Source: Gammaproteobacteria bacterium CG22_combo_CG10-13_8_21_14_all_40_8
GTDB lineage: Bacteria > Pseudomonadota > Gammaproteobacteria > Enterobacterales > GCA-002770795
Length of the DNA: 7,945 bases
Direction: 5' to 3'
Assembly: GCA_002770795.1 (NCBI GenBank)
Contig: PCTP01000083.1
Location: 1-7,945 of the forward strand
Below, piece after piece: positions 6,365 to 7,945 of the stretch (position 1 is its first letter; every line of letters starts with the position of its first letter). The notes below the pieces were generated by a model. It made no database searches, was not told the DNA's origin, and saw nothing but the letters and a program-made list of their open reading frames with translations. The translations under genes were made by a program, and so were the position numbers.

Positions 6365-7945
6365 ATGAGCGAATCCTTCGCCGATCTCCTTGAAGAAAGT
6401 TTTAACGAACTTGAAATGCAAACCGGTTCAATTATCGAAGGTACAGTTGTTGCTGTCGATAATGAAACAGTCACTGTTGATGCAAACCTTAAATCTGAAG
6501 GTGTTATCCCTTTATCAGAATTCCGTAACGATGACGGAACTTATACTGTTAAAGTAGGTGATAAAGTCCATGTAGCTTTAGAAGCTATTGAAGATGGTTA
6601 TGGTGACACTCGTCTTTCGCGTGAACGTGCTAAGCGTATGGAGTGTTGGATTTCTCTAGAAAAATCATTTGCGGCTGATGAAACCATTATTGGTATTATC
6701 ACTGGCAAAGTTAAAGGCGGTTTTACAGTCGATATCGACTCTATCCGTGCTTTCTTACCAGGTTCTTTGGTTGATGTACGTCCAGTGCGAGATACAACCC
6801 ATCTGGAAGGTAAAGAATTAGAATTTAAAGTAATCAAATTAGATCAAAAGCGTAACAATGTCGTTGTTTCAAGACGTTCTATCATTGAGAAAGAAAGCAG
6901 TGTTGAGAGAGATGCTCTATTAGAGAATCTGGAAGAAGGTCATATCGTTAAAGGTATCGTTAAAAACTTAACAGATTACGGTGCATTCGTTGACTTAGGC
7001 GGCGTAGACGGTTTACTACATATTACAGACATGGCATGGAAACGTGTTAAGCATCCTGGTGATGTGGTACAGGTTGGTGATGAAATCGATGTTCGTGTAT
7101 TGAAGTTCGATAAAGAAAAAGTTCGTGTGTCTCTGGGCTTGAAGCAATTGGGTGAAGATCCATGGTTAGACATTGAAGCACGTTACCCAGAGGGCAGTCG
7201 CTTGAAAGGTCGTGTCACTAATTTAACGGATTACGGTTGTTTCGTTGAAGTTGAAGAAGGCGTTGAAGGTTTAGTTCACGTTTCAGAAATGGATTGGACT
7301 AATAAAAACATCCACCCATCTAAAATCGTTAACTTAGGCGATGAAGTTGAAGTGATGGTTCTTGATATAGATGGCGAACGTCGTCGTATCTCTTTGGGCA
7401 TCAAACAATGTATCCCCAATCCATGGAACGAATTTGCTACTTCATTCAACAAGAATGATCGCGTTAAAGGTGTGATCAAGTCTATCACTGATTTCGGTGT
7501 GTTCATCGGATTGGATGGCGGTATCGATGGTTTAGTTCACTTGTCTGATTTATCTTGGAATGATACGGGTGAAGAAGCCGTTCGTAACTTCAAAAAAGGT
7601 CAAGAAGTTGAAGCAGTTGTCATGTCTGTTGATCCAGATCGCGAAAGGATCTCTTTGGGAATCAAGCAATTGGATAGCGATCCAGTCACTGACTTTATTG
7701 CTCAAAATCCAAAAAACACCACAGTGAATGGTACTGTTATCGAAGTTGATGCAAAAGCAGCAACTATCGAATTAGCGCCTGAAGTGACTGGAAGATTACG
7801 CGCGTCTGAAATCAGTTCTGAACGTGTTGAAGATGCAACTAAGCATTTGAAAGTTGGAGATGTTATTGAGGCCAGGATTACTGGTGTTGATCGTAAAAAT
7901 CGCATCATCAATCTTTCTATCAAAGCAAAAGATGTTGCCGAAGAA
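6365..7945 (+). CDS. rpsA: 30S ribosomal protein S1 (3' end cut by the window)
   Basis: S1 binds mRNA on the small ribosomal subunit and unfolds structured leaders for initiation. The 527 residues present match E. coli S1 residue for residue from MSESFADLLEES onward. Domains 1 and 2 (about 21-87 and 105-171) anchor the protein to the ribosome and include GGFTVDIDSIRAFLPGSLVD. Domains 3 to 6 (about 192-260, 277-347, 364-434, 451-520) are the RNA-binding OB folds, with repeated NLTDYGAFV / NLTDYGCFV / SITDFGVFI and RVSLG / RISLG signatures. The frame is open at the window edge after AKDVAEE; about 30 residues would remain by the E. coli length of 557. The start follows a weak AGG nine bases upstream, usual for this gene. 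Expression is probably self-repressed through the leader. In relatives ihfB often lies next, beyond this window. Confidence 0.98.
   Translation, partial: MSESFADLLEESFNELEMQTGSIIEGTVVAVDNETVTVDANLKSEGVIPLSEFRNDDGTYTVKVGDKVHVALEAIEDGYGDTRLSRERAKRMECWISLEKSFAADETIIGIITGKVKGGFTVDIDSIRAFLPGSLVDVRPVRDTTHLEGKELEFKVIKLDQKRNNVVVSRRSIIEKESSVERDALLENLEEGHIVKGIVKNLTDYGAFVDLGGVDGLLHITDMAWKRVKHPGDVVQVGDEIDVRVLKFDKEKVRVSLGLKQLGEDPWLDIEARYPEGSRLKGRVTNLTDYGCFVEVEEGVEGLVHVSEMDWTNKNIHPSKIVNLGDEVEVMVLDIDGERRRISLGIKQCIPNPWNEFATSFNKNDRVKGVIKSITDFGVFIGLDGGIDGLVHLSDLSWNDTGEEAVRNFKKGQEVEAVVMSVDPDRERISLGIKQLDSDPVTDFIAQNPKNTTVNGTVIEVDAKAATIELAPEVTGRLRASEISSERVEDATKHLKVGDVIEARITGVDRKNRIINLSIKAKDVAEE

Noticed and set aside
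6964..7520. Similar DNA segments repeated within rpsA (for example around 6964, 7219 and 7483)
   Set aside because: These encode equivalent strands of successive S1 domains and are expected family structure, not a separate repeat element.

Overview
The window is a housekeeping stretch of a low-GC (roughly 40% by eye) gammaproteobacterial chromosome. It carries gyrA, serC, hisC, cmk and the first 527 codons of rpsA, all on the + strand. The gene order and the residue-by-residue agreement of GyrA, SerC, Cmk and S1 with gammaproteobacterial versions support that class. Thr at GyrA position 83 and the low GC would fit a Legionellales-like organism, but that finer placement is a guess.

Layout: positions 1-54 look like the last codons of an unidentified upstream gene. 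Positions 55-508 are an AT-rich gap with no convincing gene. The gap ends in a strong extended -10 promoter (TGATATAAT, 437-445) for gyrA, preceded by nested inverted repeats built on AGAGC/GCTCT. gyrA (509-3196) is followed after 26 bp by serC (3223-4335), after 38 bp by hisC (4374-5477), and then by cmk (5474-6187), which overlaps hisC by 4 bp (ATGA). A 177-bp spacer, which can be drawn as three consecutive hairpins, leads to rpsA (6365 to the window edge).

The genes cover DNA topology (gyrase A), serine and pyridoxal-phosphate synthesis (SerC), histidine and/or aromatic transamination (HisC), CMP/dCMP phosphorylation (Cmk) and translation initiation (ribosomal protein S1). The spacing suggests that gyrA-serC-hisC-cmk can be co-transcribed, with rpsA probably having its own control in its leader. 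The cluster is a shortened form of the gyrA-serC-pheA-hisC-tyrA/aroA-cmk-rpsA supraoperon known from pseudomonads and relatives: pheA and tyrA/aroA are absent and leave no remnants.

I found no CRISPR array, mobile element, tRNA, rRNA, toxin-antitoxin or defence gene, and no evidence of a new multi-gene system. The items most worth a second look are non-coding (the rpsA leader and the gyrA upstream repeats) and the contracted gene order.
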